Positions 40,301 to 48,873 of a stretch of DNA of 64,000 bases are shown here, in pieces; the first letter of the stretch is position 1, and each line of letters begins with the position of its first letter. The notes under the pieces were generated by a model. It did no database searches and was not told the origin of the DNA. It saw only the letters and a program-made list of their open reading frames with translations. The translations under genes and the position numbers were made by a program. The stretch is from Gordonia sp049847105 (GTDB taxonomy: Bacteria > Actinomycetota > Actinomycetes > Mycobacteriales > Mycobacteriaceae), in NCBI RefSeq assembly GCF_049847105.1, contig NZ_JBNCNS010000005.1, positions 124,001-188,000 on the forward strand. Reading direction: 5' to 3'.

Positions 40301-40932
40301 CCCTGGGCAAGGTCAACCCTCTCGCGCTCGAGGAGTTCGCCGCACTCGAGGAGCGCTACAACTTCCTGTCGGCTCAGCTCGAGGACGTCAAGGCGGCCCG
40401 TCGTGACCTGTTGTCGGTGGTCGAGGAGGTCGACGCTCGCATCCTGCAGGTCTTCACCGAGGCATACGCCGATGTCGAGCGAGAGTTCGCCCAGGTGTTC
40501 ACCACCCTGTTCCCGGGTGGCGAGGGGCGTCTCGTGCTCACCGAGCCCGGCGACATGCTCACCACCGGAATCGAGGTCGAGGCCCGCCCACCGGGAAAGA
40601 AGGTCAAGCGGCTCTCGCTGCTGTCCGGTGGTGAGAAGTCGCTGACCGCGGTGGCGATGCTGGTGGCGATCTTCCGGGCGCGGCCCTCCCCGTTCTACGT
40701 GATGGACGAGGTCGAGGCGGCACTCGACGACACGAACCTGCGGCGACTGATCTCGCTGTTCGAGCAGTTGCGTGAGCGATCCCAGTTGATCGTGATCACG
40801 CACCAGAAACCGACCATGCAGGTCGCCGACGCGCTCTACGGCGTGAGTATGCGCGGGGACGGCATCACCACGGTGATCTCACAGCGCCTGCGTGGGGTGG
40901 ACCTGCCGGTCACGAACACCGACGCGACCTGA
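37330..40932 (+). CDS. smc: Chromosome segregation SMC ATPase
   Basis: 1200 residues. Walker A GPNGSGKSN lies at 33-41. Two long coiled coils flank the hinge at about 505-660 (GYETAIAGALGPAVDAIATVD). The C-terminal half has the LSGGEKSLTAVAML signature and Walker B PFYVMDEVEAALDD. It works with ScpA/ScpB to condense and segregate the chromosome. The GTG start follows a TATTCT box. ftsY follows as in Mycobacterium. Confidence 0.98.
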   Translation: MHLKSLTLKGFKSFASSTTLRFEPGITCVVGPNGSGKSNVVDALTWVMGEQGAKALRGGKMEDVIFAGTSGRPPLGRAEVTLTIDNSDGALPIEYSEVSITRRMFRDGAGEYEINGNSCRLMDVQELLSDSGIGREMHVIVGQGRLAAILESRPEDRRAFIEEAAGVLKHRKRKEKAVRKLDGMQANLARLTDLTAELRRQLKPLGRQAEVARRAQTVQADLRDARLRLAADDLVSRRSEMAEHTAVEDEVRQQQDEVTVALDHVTAELAEHERHLAEVAPAATAAAQTWFRLSALAERVDATCRVAAERSRYLSEPTSPTGGPDPDELEREAEEAALTEAELDGTVGAAAEYLDAAKAELSRSEQVAADAEQAHMAAVRAIADRREGLARLEGQVVNLRTKSESVDAETARITAAIAAANERAEAAQTQQDSMAETLSEYEAAEHGLDEHHERSVTALNQANERVASLQAGQRETEQRIASLSARIEALEVGLERNDGGAWLLDNAPDGLVAPMSELLTVDAGYETAIAGALGPAVDAIATVDAIAAVRALAALKSGDGGRAALILGGLPDAAARTDIDLPNGARWASSVVTCRPSIRGAVEHVLADTVLVDTAEQGLDIAQRHRVRTVTLDGDRIGPGSIEGGSSHRPSTLEVQSAIDAATSELATARRRLEEIEAALDGATSEQVARRESAEEALAALHESDANVGGTYEQMARLGHEIRAARSESERLTRQRGKAEEGRAESLTTLHELEERLRYARDESDDTPAHAGDDTPRTLAAEAVAAARSAEMEARLQLRTAEERLASVRGRADSLRRAAQREREARLRAERQDLARRRAAAVASAVGEAGAEVSQRLSVAVQNAQAGRDELEQVRVERTAAVDELKNKAAELTTKLNALRDTVHRDELARTQAALRIEQLEEQILDSFAIAPDDLVAEYGPDVPMPPSALEMHEYEQAKARGESVVAPTPLPFDRATQETRAKKAQKDLNTLGKVNPLALEEFAALEERYNFLSAQLEDVKAARRDLLSVVEEVDARILQVFTEAYADVEREFAQVFTTLFPGGEGRLVLTEPGDMLTTGIEVEARPPGKKVKRLSLLSGGEKSLTAVAMLVAIFRARPSPFYVMDEVEAALDDTNLRRLISLFEQLRERSQLIVITHQKPTMQVADALYGVSMRGDGITTVISQRLRGVDLPVTNTDAT

Positions 40933-41008
40933 CGACCGTTCACCGTCACATGCGACCCTGATCGGGTCAGGTCGCTCGCATCAACCAATTCGACAGGGGT
41001 CTACCGGA

Positions 41009-42583
41009 GTGAACACCGCAGTCATCATCGGCATCGTTGTCGCCGTCATCGTGCTCATCGCGCTGATCGTTCTCGGCGTGATGCTGTCGCGGCGACGGCG
41101 GATCTCGCTGTCCGACGATTCGGCGACACAGGGTCCGGTCGACGGCACCACCAGGCAGGTCGACAAGTCGGGCGGCTATCAGGCGGGGTCGGGATTCAAC
41201 TTCAGCCAGGGCGGTGGCGGGGTGGGGCTCGCCGAACCCCCGGAACCGGTGGTGCGTCCCGGCACGGAACGCACCGAGGTCGACGGCCAGCCCGGTGTCG
41301 GTGACGACGCCTCGGTGCCCCGCGACTCCGCGCAGCGCGGCATCCGGGACGTCGCGCTGCCCGACGCCGATGCGGACACCGGCACGCAGACCATGCCCGA
41401 CGACACCGTCCGGACACCGGTAGCGGACGACGTCGTGGAGGCCCCGACCTCGGCACCCGAGGCGCCCGCAGCCGAACCGGTGGCACCCGAGACCACTCAG
41501 CAGCCCGAGACCACTCAGCAGCCCGAAACCACTCAGCGGCCCGAGACCACTCAGGAGCCCGAGACCTCGGTGGCGCCCGGGTCGCCGGTGGCACCCGAGG
41601 CGCCCGCGGCCGAACCGGCAGCACCCGAGGTTCCGGCGGCCGCAGCACCCGAGCTCGACGAGATCGCTCCGACGGCGGGCCGGCTCGGCCGTCTCCGCGG
41701 GCGGCTGTCACGTTCCCAGGGCGCGATCGGCAAGAGCATGCTCGGCCTACTCGGCGCCGGTGACCTGGACGAGGAGAGCTGGGAGGACATCGAGGACACG
41801 CTCTTGATGGCCGACCTCGGCACGGCCGCCACGATGGCGGTGGTGGAGCGTCTGCGGACCGAGCTCGCCACCTCGAACGTGCGTACCGCCGAGGACGCAC
41901 GCGCGCTGCTGAAGCGGGTGCTGGTCGATCAGTTGCGTCCCGAGTTCGACCGCTCGGTCCGCGCCCTGCCGCACGCCGGGCAGCCCGCGGTGGTGCTGGT
42001 GGTCGGTGTCAACGGAACCGGGAAGACCACGACCACCGGAAAGCTGGCGCGGGTACTGGTGGCCGACGGCCGGCGCGTGTTGCTGGGGGCCGCCGACACC
42101 TTCCGTGCGGCTGCTGCCGACCAGTTGCAGACCTGGGGCGAACGTGTCGGCGCGGAGGTGGTCCGGGGCAAGGAACAGGCGGACCCGGCGTCCGTGGCCT
42201 TCGACGCCGTCGTCAGGGGCATCGACGACGGTGCCGACGTGGTGATGATCGACACGGCCGGGAGACTGCACACCAAGACCGGTCTGATGGACGAGTTGGG
42301 CAAGGTCAAGCGGGTCGTCGAGAAGAAGGCGCCGGTCGACGAGGTCCTGCTCGTCCTCGACGCCACGGTGGGTCAGAACGGCCTCACGCAGGCGCGGGTG
42401 TTCGCCGAAGTCGTGGACATCACGGGCGTGGTCCTGACCAAGCTGGACGGCACCGCCAAGGGCGGCATCGTTTTCCATGTGCAGGAAGAGCTCGGCGTAC
42501 CGGTGAAACTCGTCGGCCTCGGAGAGGGCGCGGACGACCTGGCGCCGTTCGAGCCGGAGGCATTTGTGGACGCGTTGCTGTAG
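41009..42583 (+). CDS. ftsY: Signal recognition particle receptor FtsY
   Basis: 524 residues. A membrane anchor (VIIGIVVAVIVLIALIVLGVML) fills 5-28; an acidic Pro/Glu/Thr-rich linker follows (to about 220) with a short repeat; then comes the NG domain with G1 GVNGTGKTTTTGKL near 333, DTAGRLHTK, and TKLDGTAKGG. It docks SRP-ribosome complexes at the membrane together with Ffh, encoded downstream. The GTG at 41009 has ACCGGAG just upstream; the longer frame overlaps smc. Confidence 0.96.
   Translation: MNTAVIIGIVVAVIVLIALIVLGVMLSRRRRISLSDDSATQGPVDGTTRQVDKSGGYQAGSGFNFSQGGGGVGLAEPPEPVVRPGTERTEVDGQPGVGDDASVPRDSAQRGIRDVALPDADADTGTQTMPDDTVRTPVADDVVEAPTSAPEAPAAEPVAPETTQQPETTQQPETTQRPETTQEPETSVAPGSPVAPEAPAAEPAAPEVPAAAAPELDEIAPTAGRLGRLRGRLSRSQGAIGKSMLGLLGAGDLDEESWEDIEDTLLMADLGTAATMAVVERLRTELATSNVRTAEDARALLKRVLVDQLRPEFDRSVRALPHAGQPAVVLVVGVNGTGKTTTTGKLARVLVADGRRVLLGAADTFRAAAADQLQTWGERVGAEVVRGKEQADPASVAFDAVVRGIDDGADVVMIDTAGRLHTKTGLMDELGKVKRVVEKKAPVDEVLLVLDATVGQNGLTQARVFAEVVDITGVVLTKLDGTAKGGIVFHVQEELGVPVKLVGLGEGADDLAPFEPEAFVDALL
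41486..41566 (+). repeat. 18-bp tandem repeat in the ftsY linker
   Basis: Four copies plus a half copy of an 18-base unit coding PETTQQ/PETTQR/PETTQE. The unit keeps the frame and lies in the disordered linker, so copy changes would be tolerated. Confidence 0.85.
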
Positions 42584-42681
42584 AAGGTTCACCGTCCTGA
42601 AATCGCGCTTCAAGAGAACGCGAATTCGCGGTCGGCGATTCTTCGACGGGCCTGAGAACCTGCTGAGGCACGACCTGCGCT

Positions 42682-42729
42682 GTTACCCGTAGGAAATATA
42701 AACCGGCGAGTGGTTCACATTCTCGAAAC
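42682..42729 (+). promoter_or_regulatory. Two GlnR-like half boxes upstream of amt
   Basis: GTTAC-N6-GAAAT (42682-42697) and TTCAC-N6-GAAAC (42714-42729) match the actinobacterial GlnR box GTnAC-N6-GAAAC; the second lacks the first G. They are separated by 16 bases instead of the usual 6, about one helix turn more. Regulation of the nitrogen operon by GlnR is inferred. Confidence 0.6.
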
Positions 42730-42813
42730 GTCCGAGCACCACGGATGAAACCGAGTGCCGACAGTCTCTTTGCAGGCGCCGAGCCGTCGGCGCACTCTGA
42801 GGAGGTTTCTACA

Positions 42814-44157
42814 GTGGTTTTGGCACTGCCAGACGATGCTTTCGCAGTTCCAGATGCCGGCAATACAGCGTGGATGCTCGCCAGTGCGTCGATGGTTCTG
42901 TTGATGACGCCGGCACTCGCCTTCTTTTACGGGGGGTTGTCGCGGGGCAAGTCGGTTCTGAACATGATGATGATGTCCTTCGGCTCGATCGCGACCGTCA
43001 GTGTCGTGTACGTGTTGTGGGGCTTCTCGATGGCTTTCGGTAATGGCATCACAGGCGACGACGACATCTGGGGCGTCTTCTCGAATCCGTTTGCGCTCTT
43101 CGGGTCCAATCAGTTGATGGAGACCAAGGAGGTGACCCAGGGCGGGGAGGCGGTCGAGCAGGTCGTCACCGGCGGGCTCACCATCCCGTCGACGGTGTTC
43201 CTCGCATTCCAGCTGACCTTCGCGGTCATCACGGTCGCCCTCATCTCGGGCTCGCTCGCCGAGCGCGTGAAGTTCTCGACGTGGCTGGTGTTCTCGGTTG
43301 TGTGGGCGACGATCGTGTACTTCCCGTTGTCGCACATGGTCTGGGGTGGCGGCATCATGTCCGGCGCCGAGAGTGGTTTCGCCTCATGGATGTTCGGCTC
43401 GACCGACGGCGCCGCGAACGTCGCGCCGATCGACTTCGCCGGCGGCACCGTGGTCCACATCAACGCCGGTATGGCGGGCCTCGTGCTGGCCGTGATCGTC
43501 GGTTCCCGTGCCGGATTCGGCAAGACCGCGTACCGGCCGCACAACATCCCGTTCGTGATGCTCGGCGCGGCCCTCCTGTGGTTCGGCTGGTTCGGATTCA
43601 ACGCCGGATCGGAACTCGCCGCCGACATGGTCGCCGGCAAGGTGTGGATCAACACGACAGCGGCCACCGCCGCCGCGATGATCGGCTGGCTGGCCGTGGA
43701 GTGGATTCGCGATCGGCATCCCACCTCGGTCGGTGCGGCATCGGGCATCGTCGCGGGTCTGGTCGCCATCACCCCGGCCTGTGGGGCGCTGACCCCGGTC
43801 GGATCGATGATCCTGGGTGTTGTCGCCGGTATCCTGTCCGCGCTCGCCATCAGCCTGAAGAACAAGTTCGGCTACGACGACTCGCTCGACGTCGTCGGTG
43901 TGCACCTCGTCTCGGGTCTCTGGGGCACGATCGGTATCGGTCTGCTGGCCGAGGAGACCGGTCTGTTCTACGGACACGACTACAAGCAGCTCGTTGTGCA
44001 GATCGTCATCGCACTCTTCGCCTTGGTGTTCACCGGTGTACTCACCACGATCATCGCGCTGGTCCTCAAGCCGCTGGGCTGGAAGGTCGCACAGGAAGAC
44101 GAGCACAACGGCATCGACGAGGCGGAACATGCGGAGACGGCATATGAACTCGCATGA
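42814..44157 (+). CDS. amt: Ammonium transporter
   Basis: 447 residues from the GTG at 42814, which has a perfect AGGAGG at 42800-42805; an upstream ATG at 42745 lacks one. Eleven membrane segments and the Amt signatures MTPALAFFYGGLSRGKSVLN, HMVWGGG, DFAGGTVVHINAG (first pore His) and DVVGVHLVSGLWGT (second pore His) are present. It conducts ammonium and is gated by the PII protein encoded next. The operon amt-glnK-glnD follows a GlnR-like box. Confidence 0.97.
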   Translation: MVLALPDDAFAVPDAGNTAWMLASASMVLLMTPALAFFYGGLSRGKSVLNMMMMSFGSIATVSVVYVLWGFSMAFGNGITGDDDIWGVFSNPFALFGSNQLMETKEVTQGGEAVEQVVTGGLTIPSTVFLAFQLTFAVITVALISGSLAERVKFSTWLVFSVVWATIVYFPLSHMVWGGGIMSGAESGFASWMFGSTDGAANVAPIDFAGGTVVHINAGMAGLVLAVIVGSRAGFGKTAYRPHNIPFVMLGAALLWFGWFGFNAGSELAADMVAGKVWINTTAATAAAMIGWLAVEWIRDRHPTSVGAASGIVAGLVAITPACGALTPVGSMILGVVAGILSALAISLKNKFGYDDSLDVVGVHLVSGLWGTIGIGLLAEETGLFYGHDYKQLVVQIVIALFALVFTGVLTTIIALVLKPLGWKVAQEDEHNGIDEAEHAETAYELA

Positions 44158-44206
44158 ATCCCTGCACTTTCGCTACTACGCTGATTCTTGTGGAGAGGGA
44201 TAACTC

Positions 44207-44545
44207 ATGAAGCTGATCACCGCAATCGTGAAACCGTTCACGCTTGAGGACGTCAAAGCAGGTTTGGAGCAGGCCGGAATCCTGGGTATGACCGTCAGTG
44301 AGGTCCAGGGGTACGGACGGCAGAAGGGTCACACGGAGGTGTACCGCGGCGCCGAATACTCGGTGGACTTCGTACCCAAGGTCCGCGTCGAGGTCGTCGT
44401 CGACGACGCGGCGGTGGACAAGGTCGTGGACGTCATCGTGGAGGCCGCGCGCACCGGCAAGATCGGTGACGGGAAGGTGTGGGTGTCACCGGTCGAGTCG
44501 GTCGTCCGCGTCCGCACCGGTGAGCGCGGCGCCGACGCGCTGTAA
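44207..44545 (+). CDS. glnK: PII nitrogen regulatory protein
   Basis: 112 residues. The T-loop contains Tyr51 (RGAEYSVDF), the residue modified by GlnD, and the C-terminal signature GKIGDGKVWVSPVE is present. It senses 2-oxoglutarate and ATP/ADP and controls Amt. GAGAGGGATAACTC before the ATG provides the ribosome-binding site. It lies between amt and glnD, 9 bases before the latter. Confidence 0.98.
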   Translation: MKLITAIVKPFTLEDVKAGLEQAGILGMTVSEVQGYGRQKGHTEVYRGAEYSVDFVPKVRVEVVVDDAAVDKVVDVIVEAARTGKIGDGKVWVSPVESVVRVRTGERGADAL

Positions 44546-44554
44546 GCCGGGCCG

Positions 44555-47194
44555 ATGCCCTTTCTCAACCCATCTCACGGCCCCGCGTCTGATGACTCAG
44601 GCGCGGGGCCGCGTCCTGCACGTCCGATTCCCGAGACGCCGGTGGCCGCAACCGATCTCGCCGCGACCCGCCGCCAGCTCCTGGAGTCGGGCAAGAGTGG
44701 GAAACTCGACGCACCGGGCCTTCGTCAGGTGCTCGTCGACCTTCACGAGTTCTGGCTGGTCTCCAAGGGTGTCGAACTCGGGATCCGGTCGGACAGCGGA
44801 TATTCGATCATCGCGGTCGGCGGACTCGGACGCGGCGAACTGCTGCCGTTCTCCGACCTCGATCTCATCCTGTTGCACGACGACATGCCACCGGACGAGG
44901 TCGCCGAGGTGGCCGACGGTCTGTGGTACCCGTTGTGGGATGCCAACATTCCGCTCGACCACAGCGTGCGCACGGTCCCGCAGGCGCTCCAGGTCGCCAG
45001 TGAAGACGTCAGTGCTGCACTCGGATTGCTCGAGGCGCGGCACATCGTGGGTGACGAGGATCTGTCCACCCTGTTGATCGGCGGTATCCGTCAGCAGTGG
45101 CGCACCGACATCCGCGATCGTTTCCCCGCGGTGGTCGCGCATGCGCAGGATCGCTGGCGTCGCGCCGGCGACATCGCGCACCGTGCCGAGCCAGACCTGA
45201 AGAACGGTCGCGGCGGTCTGCGTGACGTCCAGTTGCTCGGTGCGCTCGCCATCGCGCAGCTCACCGACGGGATGGCAAGTCTGCGGCCGGACTCCCCGGG
45301 GGCCGGGCCGCAGATGGCCTACGGCCGATTACTGGACATCCGCACCGAATTGCACCGGATCGCCGGCCGTCCCAGGGAACAGGTCCGCGCACAGGACGCC
45401 GACGAGATCGGCGCGGCCTTGCGGATCGGCGACCGTTTCGACCTGGCGCGGGTCATCAGCGATTCGGCCCGCACCATCAGCTATTCCATCGATGTCGGCC
45501 TCCGGACCGCGGGTAATGCGTTGCCGCGCCGCGGTCTGGCCAAACTGCGCCGATCGCCGATCCGCCGTCCCCTGGATGAGGGCGTGGTGGAGCACAACGG
45601 TGAGATCGTGTTGGCGCGCAACGCGATTCCGAGCAAAGATCCGGGGCTGATCCTGCGGGTGGCGTCGGCGTCGGCGCGTACGGGTCTGCCGATCAGCGCG
45701 TCGACGCTCAGCCGTCTCGCCGACTACGCTCCCGAGCTCAGGGAACCGTGGCCCGCCGAGGCCCTCAGCGATCTTCTGGTGCTGCTGGGGTCGGGCCATC
45801 ACATGGTCGACCCCATCGAGGCGCTCGACCGGACCGGGCTGTGGGGTCGGCTGTTGCCGGAGTGGGGTGCGGTTCGTGATCTCCCGCCACGCGATGCCAT
45901 CCATACGTGGACCGTCGACCGACACCTGGTGGAGACTGCGGCGCATGCCGGGTCGATGACCACGCGGGTGTCGCGTCCGGATCTGCTGGTGCTCGGTGCG
46001 TTGATCCATGATCTCGGCAAGGGGCGCGGTGCAGATCACAGCATCGTCGGCGCGGACCTGGCCATCCAGGTGGGAAATCGGTTCGGGCTGTGGCCCCAGG
46101 ATGTGACCCTCCTGTCGGAGATGGTCCGGCACCACCTCCTCCTCCCGAGCGTGGCCACCCGCCGCGACCTCGACGACCCGGCAACCGCGGAATCGGTGGC
46201 CGCGACGCTCGGCCACAACAGGACGCTGCTGGAGCTGCTGGCGACGCTGGCCGAGGCCGACTCGCTCGCGACCGGGCCGGGTGTGTGGGGCGAGTGGAAG
46301 GCCTCCCTGATCAACGACCTCGTGCGTCGTGCGCTCCGATTGATCGACGGGGGAGGCCCGGTCCGGCCGGAGTCGTTGTCGCTCGAGCAGATCTCGTTGG
46401 CGGAGGCAGGCGGATTCTCCGTGATCATGTCGCCCGCCGACGGCCCGCACACCTTCCGGGTGACGATGGTCGCCCCGGACCAGCCCGGTCTGCTGTCCAA
46501 GATGGCCGGTGTGCTGGCTCTCAACGGCCTTCGGTCGCACTCCGCGACGGTGCAGGGGCATGGGGACAGCGCGGTGAACTCGTTCGTCGTGGTCCCGATC
46601 TTCGGGAGTCCACCCGAAGGCGGGCTGATGCGCCAGCAGCTGATGGCGGCGGTCGACGGGAAGATCGACGTGCTGGCCCGCCTCGACGTGCGGGAGGCCG
46701 AATCGCCGATCCCGACGATCGGGTCGGTGTCGGCGACGCCCGGGGTGTCGGCGGGAACGGGAGCCTCGGCAGGCAGCACCGACCCGGCGGTGGATGGTGC
46801 CGGTCACCCGAAGACCGCAGTGCCCGCTCTGTTCGCAGTCGCACCGCCCCGTGTCATCTGGGTCGATCTCGACGCCGCCGATTCACCCGCGGAGTCCGGC
46901 GATGTCCTGATGGAGTTGCGGACCGATGACCGCATCGGTTTGTTGAGCCGTGTCAGCGCGGTGATCGAACGTCACGGCGCGCAGGTGCGCTGGGCCAAGG
47001 TCGCCACCCTGGGCAGCACCGTCGTCGACACGTTCTGTCTACGCCTCGACGACGACGGCGAGCCGGCGAGAACACGCCTGGCCGACGACGTCATCGCGGT
47101 GTGTCCACCTCTGCAACCGCGTGCCGAAGGCGACGACGGAGACGGCCCGCAGAATCATGGCGGGACCGCGCGGTCAGGGGTGCCGATCAGCTGA
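44555..47194 (+). CDS. glnD: PII nucleotidyltransferase/nucleotide-removing enzyme
   Basis: 879 residues. The nucleotidyltransferase motif GGLGRGELLPFSDLDL lies at 89-104; the HD domain at about 445-530 (HTWTVDRHL, GALIHDLGKG); two ACT domains follow (TFRVTMVAPDQPGLLSKMAG near 633 and LMELRTDDRIGLLSRVSAV near 785). It modifies and de-modifies GlnK according to nitrogen state; in Corynebacterium the added group is AMP, elsewhere UMP. An unusual Gly/Ala/Ser-rich stretch separates the ACT domains (about 725-765). Confidence 0.96.
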   Translation: MPFLNPSHGPASDDSGAGPRPARPIPETPVAATDLAATRRQLLESGKSGKLDAPGLRQVLVDLHEFWLVSKGVELGIRSDSGYSIIAVGGLGRGELLPFSDLDLILLHDDMPPDEVAEVADGLWYPLWDANIPLDHSVRTVPQALQVASEDVSAALGLLEARHIVGDEDLSTLLIGGIRQQWRTDIRDRFPAVVAHAQDRWRRAGDIAHRAEPDLKNGRGGLRDVQLLGALAIAQLTDGMASLRPDSPGAGPQMAYGRLLDIRTELHRIAGRPREQVRAQDADEIGAALRIGDRFDLARVISDSARTISYSIDVGLRTAGNALPRRGLAKLRRSPIRRPLDEGVVEHNGEIVLARNAIPSKDPGLILRVASASARTGLPISASTLSRLADYAPELREPWPAEALSDLLVLLGSGHHMVDPIEALDRTGLWGRLLPEWGAVRDLPPRDAIHTWTVDRHLVETAAHAGSMTTRVSRPDLLVLGALIHDLGKGRGADHSIVGADLAIQVGNRFGLWPQDVTLLSEMVRHHLLLPSVATRRDLDDPATAESVAATLGHNRTLLELLATLAEADSLATGPGVWGEWKASLINDLVRRALRLIDGGGPVRPESLSLEQISLAEAGGFSVIMSPADGPHTFRVTMVAPDQPGLLSKMAGVLALNGLRSHSATVQGHGDSAVNSFVVVPIFGSPPEGGLMRQQLMAAVDGKIDVLARLDVREAESPIPTIGSVSATPGVSAGTGASAGSTDPAVDGAGHPKTAVPALFAVAPPRVIWVDLDAADSPAESGDVLMELRTDDRIGLLSRVSAVIERHGAQVRWAKVATLGSTVVDTFCLRLDDDGEPARTRLADDVIAVCPPLQPRAEGDDGDGPQNHGGTARSGVPIS

Positions 47195-47299
47195 CCGCAC
47201 CCGCCGGAAGGTCCGTGACGATCACACGACCACGCGCCGGTGATCCATTCCGACACCGGAGGTGATCGGGCCGGGGCACGAGCATGGAAGACTAGAGGC

Positions 47300-48868
47300 A
47301 TGTTCGATTCGCTTTCCGATCGGTTGGCCGATGCCCTGAAGGATCTTCGCGGCAAGGGCCGGTTGTCCGATGCCGACATCGACCGCACCTGCCGGGAGAT
47401 CCGACTGGCGCTGCTCGAGGCCGACGTCTCCCTGCCCGTGGTCCGTGGTTTCATCGCCAAGATCAAGGAGCGTGCCAAGGGCGCCGAGGTCTCCGGTGCG
47501 CTGAACCCTGCCCAGCAGGTCGTCAAGATCGTCAACGACGAGCTCGTCGGGATCCTGGGGGGCGAGACGCGACGGATCACCTTCGCGAAGAACCCGCCGA
47601 CGGTGATCATGCTCGCCGGCCTGCAGGGTGCCGGTAAGACCACCCTGGCCGGCAAGCTCGGTCACTGGTTGCAGAAGCAGGGCCACACACCCCTGCTGGT
47701 GGCCTGCGACCTGCAGCGGCCCGGCGCGGTCTCGCAGCTGCAGATCGTCGGTGAGCGTGCCGGCGTCAAGGTCTTCGCTCCACATCCCGGAACCTCCATC
47801 GGCGGCGAGGGCCAGCTCGGTGTCACCGCCGGCGACCCGGTGTCGGTGGCGCGCAGCGGAGTGGCGGAGGCCGCGGCCCAGCATCACGACGTCGTGGTGA
47901 TCGACACCGCGGGTCGGCTGGGCATCGACCAGGAGCTGATGAAGCAGGCATCGGACATCCGCGATGCCACCGATCCGGATGAGGTCCTGTTCGTCGTCGA
48001 CGCGATGATCGGTCAGGACGCGGTGTCCACGGCCGAGGCTTTCCAGGACGGAGTCGGCTTCACCGGCGTCGTACTGACCAAACTCGACGGCGACGCCCGT
48101 GGTGGCGCGGCGCTCTCGGTGCGTGAGGTCACCGGTCGGCCGATCATGTTCGCGTCCTCGGGCGAGAAGCTCGACGATTTCGACGTCTTCCATCCGGACC
48201 GGATGGCCAGTCGGATTCTCGGGATGGGCGACGTGCTGTCGCTCATCGAACAGGCCGAACAGCATTGGGACACCCAGCAGGCCGAGGCCGCCGCGGCGAA
48301 GATCACGCAGGGGGAGCTGACCCTCGAGGACTTCCTCGAGCAGATGCTGATGATCCGCAAGATGGGTCCGATCGGCAACATCCTGGGCATGCTGCCCGGC
48401 GCGGGCCAGATGAAGGACGCGTTGTCGCAGGTCGACGACAAGCAGCTCGACCGTGTGCAGGCGATCATCCGCGGTATGACACCGGCCGAGCGGGACAACC
48501 CGAAGATCATCAACGCGTCGCGCCGGCTGCGTATCGCCAACGGGTCGGGTGTCTCGGTCAGCGAGGTCAATCAGCTCGTCGACCGGTTCTACGACGCCCG
48601 CAAGATGATGTCCCAGATGTCCGGCCGGATGGGCATGGGCGGTGGCGGACGCAAGACCAACCGCAAGAAGGGCAAGGGCAAGAAGGGCAAGAACCGCGGA
48701 CCCACGCCACCGAAGGCCGCGCGTGCCGGTCTCCCCGGCATGGGCGGTATGCCCGGGATGCCTGCCGGTTTCCCCGACCTGTCAAACATGCCCGCGGGTC
48801 TCGACGAGCTGCCACCGGGGCTCGAAGGCCTCGACGTCAGCCAATTCCAGCCCAAGAAGAAGAAGTAG
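47300..48868 (+). CDS. ffh: Signal recognition particle protein Ffh
   Basis: 522 residues. The N domain is followed by G1 GLQGAGKTTLAGKL near 107, DTAGRLGID near 215 and TKLDGDARGG. The M domain (about 300-440) carries Met-rich helices and the SRP RNA-binding region (SGRMGMGGGGR). A Lys-rich stretch and Gly/Met/Pro repeats (GMGGMPGMPAG) end the protein. With 4.5S RNA it targets membrane proteins to FtsY. The ATG at 47300 is preceded by AGAGG. Confidence 0.98.
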   Translation: MFDSLSDRLADALKDLRGKGRLSDADIDRTCREIRLALLEADVSLPVVRGFIAKIKERAKGAEVSGALNPAQQVVKIVNDELVGILGGETRRITFAKNPPTVIMLAGLQGAGKTTLAGKLGHWLQKQGHTPLLVACDLQRPGAVSQLQIVGERAGVKVFAPHPGTSIGGEGQLGVTAGDPVSVARSGVAEAAAQHHDVVVIDTAGRLGIDQELMKQASDIRDATDPDEVLFVVDAMIGQDAVSTAEAFQDGVGFTGVVLTKLDGDARGGAALSVREVTGRPIMFASSGEKLDDFDVFHPDRMASRILGMGDVLSLIEQAEQHWDTQQAEAAAAKITQGELTLEDFLEQMLMIRKMGPIGNILGMLPGAGQMKDALSQVDDKQLDRVQAIIRGMTPAERDNPKIINASRRLRIANGSGVSVSEVNQLVDRFYDARKMMSQMSGRMGMGGGGRKTNRKKGKGKKGKNRGPTPPKAARAGLPGMGGMPGMPAGFPDLSNMPAGLDELPPGLEGLDVSQFQPKKKK

Positions 48869-48873
48869 CAGCA

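Noticed and set aside
37783..40803. 1006-codon open frame antisense to smc
   Set aside because: Shadow frame of a GC-rich coiled-coil gene; sequence is low-complexity Gly/Arg/Leu with no family.
40952..40975. Hairpin between smc and ftsY as a terminator
   Set aside because: A bulged stem of 9-10 bp with no T-run; too weak to call, and the two genes may be cotranscribed.
42745..42813. Upstream ATG start for amt
   Set aside because: The GTG at 42814 has a perfect AGGAGG eight bases upstream and yields the expected N-terminus; the upstream ATG has no such signal.
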